A DNA stretch of 6,477 nucleotides from Oscillospiraceae bacterium. Lineage in GTDB: Bacteria > Bacillota > Clostridia > Oscillospirales > Ruminococcaceae. Below are positions 5,623 through 6,477 of this stretch, piece by piece. A program made the position numbers and the translations under genes. The notes under the pieces were generated by a model, which made no database searches, was not told the DNA's origin, and worked only from the letters and a program-made list of their open reading frames with translations. The DNA is taken from the NCBI GenBank assembly GCA_019420135.1, contig JAHZHS010000066.1:1-6477 (forward strand). The letters run 5' to 3'. Position 1 is the stretch's first letter. Every line of letters starts with the position of its first letter.

Positions 5623-5907
5623 ATGAAAATCAAACCTCTTGCAGATCGTGTTGTGATCAAGCTGGTCGAAGAAGAAGAAACCACCAAAGGTGGTCTGATC
5701 CTGACCGGTACCGCGAAGGAGAAGCCCCAGGTTGCCGAAGTTCTGGCTGTTGGCCCTGGCGGCAACGTGGACGGCAAGGAAGTCGAAATGATCGTCAAGG
5801 TCGGCGACAAGGTCCTGACCAGCAAGTATGCCGGCACTGAGGTCAAGGTCGACGGTGAGGAATGCACCATCGTCCGTCAGAGCGACATTCTGGCCATCGT
5901 TGAGTAA
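5623..5907 (+). CDS. groES: Co-chaperonin GroES (Hsp10)
   Basis: GroES is the heptameric lid that caps GroEL and closes the folding chamber in the cytoplasm. The 94-residue product is of normal length. It starts MKIKPLADRVVIKLVEEEE. The mobile loop that contacts GroEL is TKGGLILTGTAKEKPQ, around residues 22-37, with the hydrophobic tripeptide ILT-like edge (GGLIL) conserved. VLAVGPGG, VKVGDKVL and the ending SDILAIVE are standard family features. An AGGAGG at 5607-5612 lies ten bases before the ATG. It is the first gene of the CIRCE-controlled operon, 33 bp before groEL. Confidence 0.98.
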   Translation: MKIKPLADRVVIKLVEEEETTKGGLILTGTAKEKPQVAEVLAVGPGGNVDGKEVEMIVKVGDKVLTSKYAGTEVKVDGEECTIVRQSDILAIVE

Positions 5908-5940
5908 TTGAGATTCACAGCATAAGGAGAGCGTAGAATT

Positions 5941-6477
5941 ATGGCTAAGCAGATTAAACAGGGCGAGGATGCCCGTAAAGCCCTTTGCGCCGGCATTGAT
6001 CAGCTGGCAAACACCGTCAAGATCACCCTGGGCCCCAAGGGCCGCAACGTGGTTCTGGGCAAGAAGTTCGGCAGCCCGGTCATCACCAATGACGGCGTGA
6101 CCATCGCGAAGGAAATCGAGCTGAAGGATCCGTTTGAGAACATGGGCGCTCAGCTGGTTCGCGAAGTTGCCACCAAGACCAACGATGCTGCCGGTGACGG
6201 CACCACCACTGCGACCGTTCTGGCACAGGCTCTTGTCAATGAGGGCATGAAGAACGTTGCCGCAGGTGCCAACCCCATGGACATCAAGCGCGGCATGCAG
6301 AAGGCTGTCGGCACTGCTGTGGACGCCGTCAAGGCTCACAGCCAGAAGGTCAAGGGCAGCAAGGACATTGCCCGTGTCGGTACCGTTTCTGCCGGTGACG
6401 CAGAGATCGGTCAGCTGATCGCTGACGCGATGGAGAAGGTCACTGCCGACGGTGTCATCACCATCGAGGAGAACAAG
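5941..6477 (+). CDS. groEL: Chaperonin GroEL (Hsp60), N-terminal part (3' end outside window)
   Basis: GroEL forms the double-ring, ATP-driven chamber that refolds proteins together with GroES. The first 179 codons are present, about a third of the usual 540 or so, and the frame runs off the window end intact. The nucleotide-binding segment LGPKGRNVVL begins at residue 30; the catalytic aspartate is in ITNDGVTIAKEI (Asp51 counting Met as 1); GDGTTTATVLAQ, around 85-96, is the phosphate-binding loop. The visible part covers the N-terminal equatorial domain and the start of the intermediate domain. An AAGGAG at 5924-5929 lies eleven bases before the ATG. It shares promoter and CIRCE control with groES. 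Confidence 0.98.
   Translation, partial: MAKQIKQGEDARKALCAGIDQLANTVKITLGPKGRNVVLGKKFGSPVITNDGVTIAKEIELKDPFENMGAQLVREVATKTNDAAGDGTTTATVLAQALVNEGMKNVAAGANPMDIKRGMQKAVGTAVDAVKAHSQKVKGSKDIARVGTVSAGDAEIGQLIADAMEKVTADGVITIEENK

Noticed and set aside
5599..6339. 246-codon open frame on the - strand opposite groES-groEL
   Set aside because: Antisense shadow of two highly conserved genes; crosses their intergenic gap and shows no domain pattern.

Overview
The window looks like chromosomal DNA from a moderately GC-rich member of the Firmicutes, most likely the Clostridia (Oscillospiraceae / clostridial cluster IV). The reasons are AGGAGG-type ribosome binding sites ahead of most genes, TTGATT/TACAAT-type promoters, a CIRCE operator ahead of groES, the order tig-clpP-clpX, a DUF1540 protein, and strongly G/C-ending codons in the highly expressed genes. 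The genus cannot be fixed from the sequence; a Faecalibacterium/Gemmiger/Subdoligranulum-like gut bacterium is a guess.

Left part (1-1759): the 3' end of threonine synthase (thrC), then 444 bp without a gene on the + strand. That gap holds two things. The first is a strongly self-complementary segment (657-793) that folds on paper into a long rod with a three-way junction and looks like a structured RNA I cannot name. The second is a 52-codon cysteine-rich DUF1540 gene on the - strand (851-1009) with a very good ribosome binding site. Divergent from it is a 227-aa calcineurin-like metallophosphoesterase (1076-1759).

Middle part (1760-5280): a protein quality-control block. Trigger factor (tig) has its own extended -10 promoter and is followed by a 10-bp perfect hairpin with a modest U-tract. 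Next come clpP and clpX, only 17 bp apart and surely co-transcribed, closed by a very strong intrinsic terminator (5240-5280).

Right part (5281-6477): about 240 bp of purine-rich DNA in which I see no gene, then a clear sigma-A-type promoter, a perfect CIRCE operator for the repressor HrcA, groES, and the first 179 codons of groEL, which runs off the window.

The block puts nascent-chain folding (trigger factor), unfolding and degradation (ClpXP) and chaperonin folding (GroESL) side by side. Only groESL shows a visible heat-shock operator. The core genes are ordinary. The item most worth following up is the unassigned structured RNA candidate between thrC and the DUF1540 gene.
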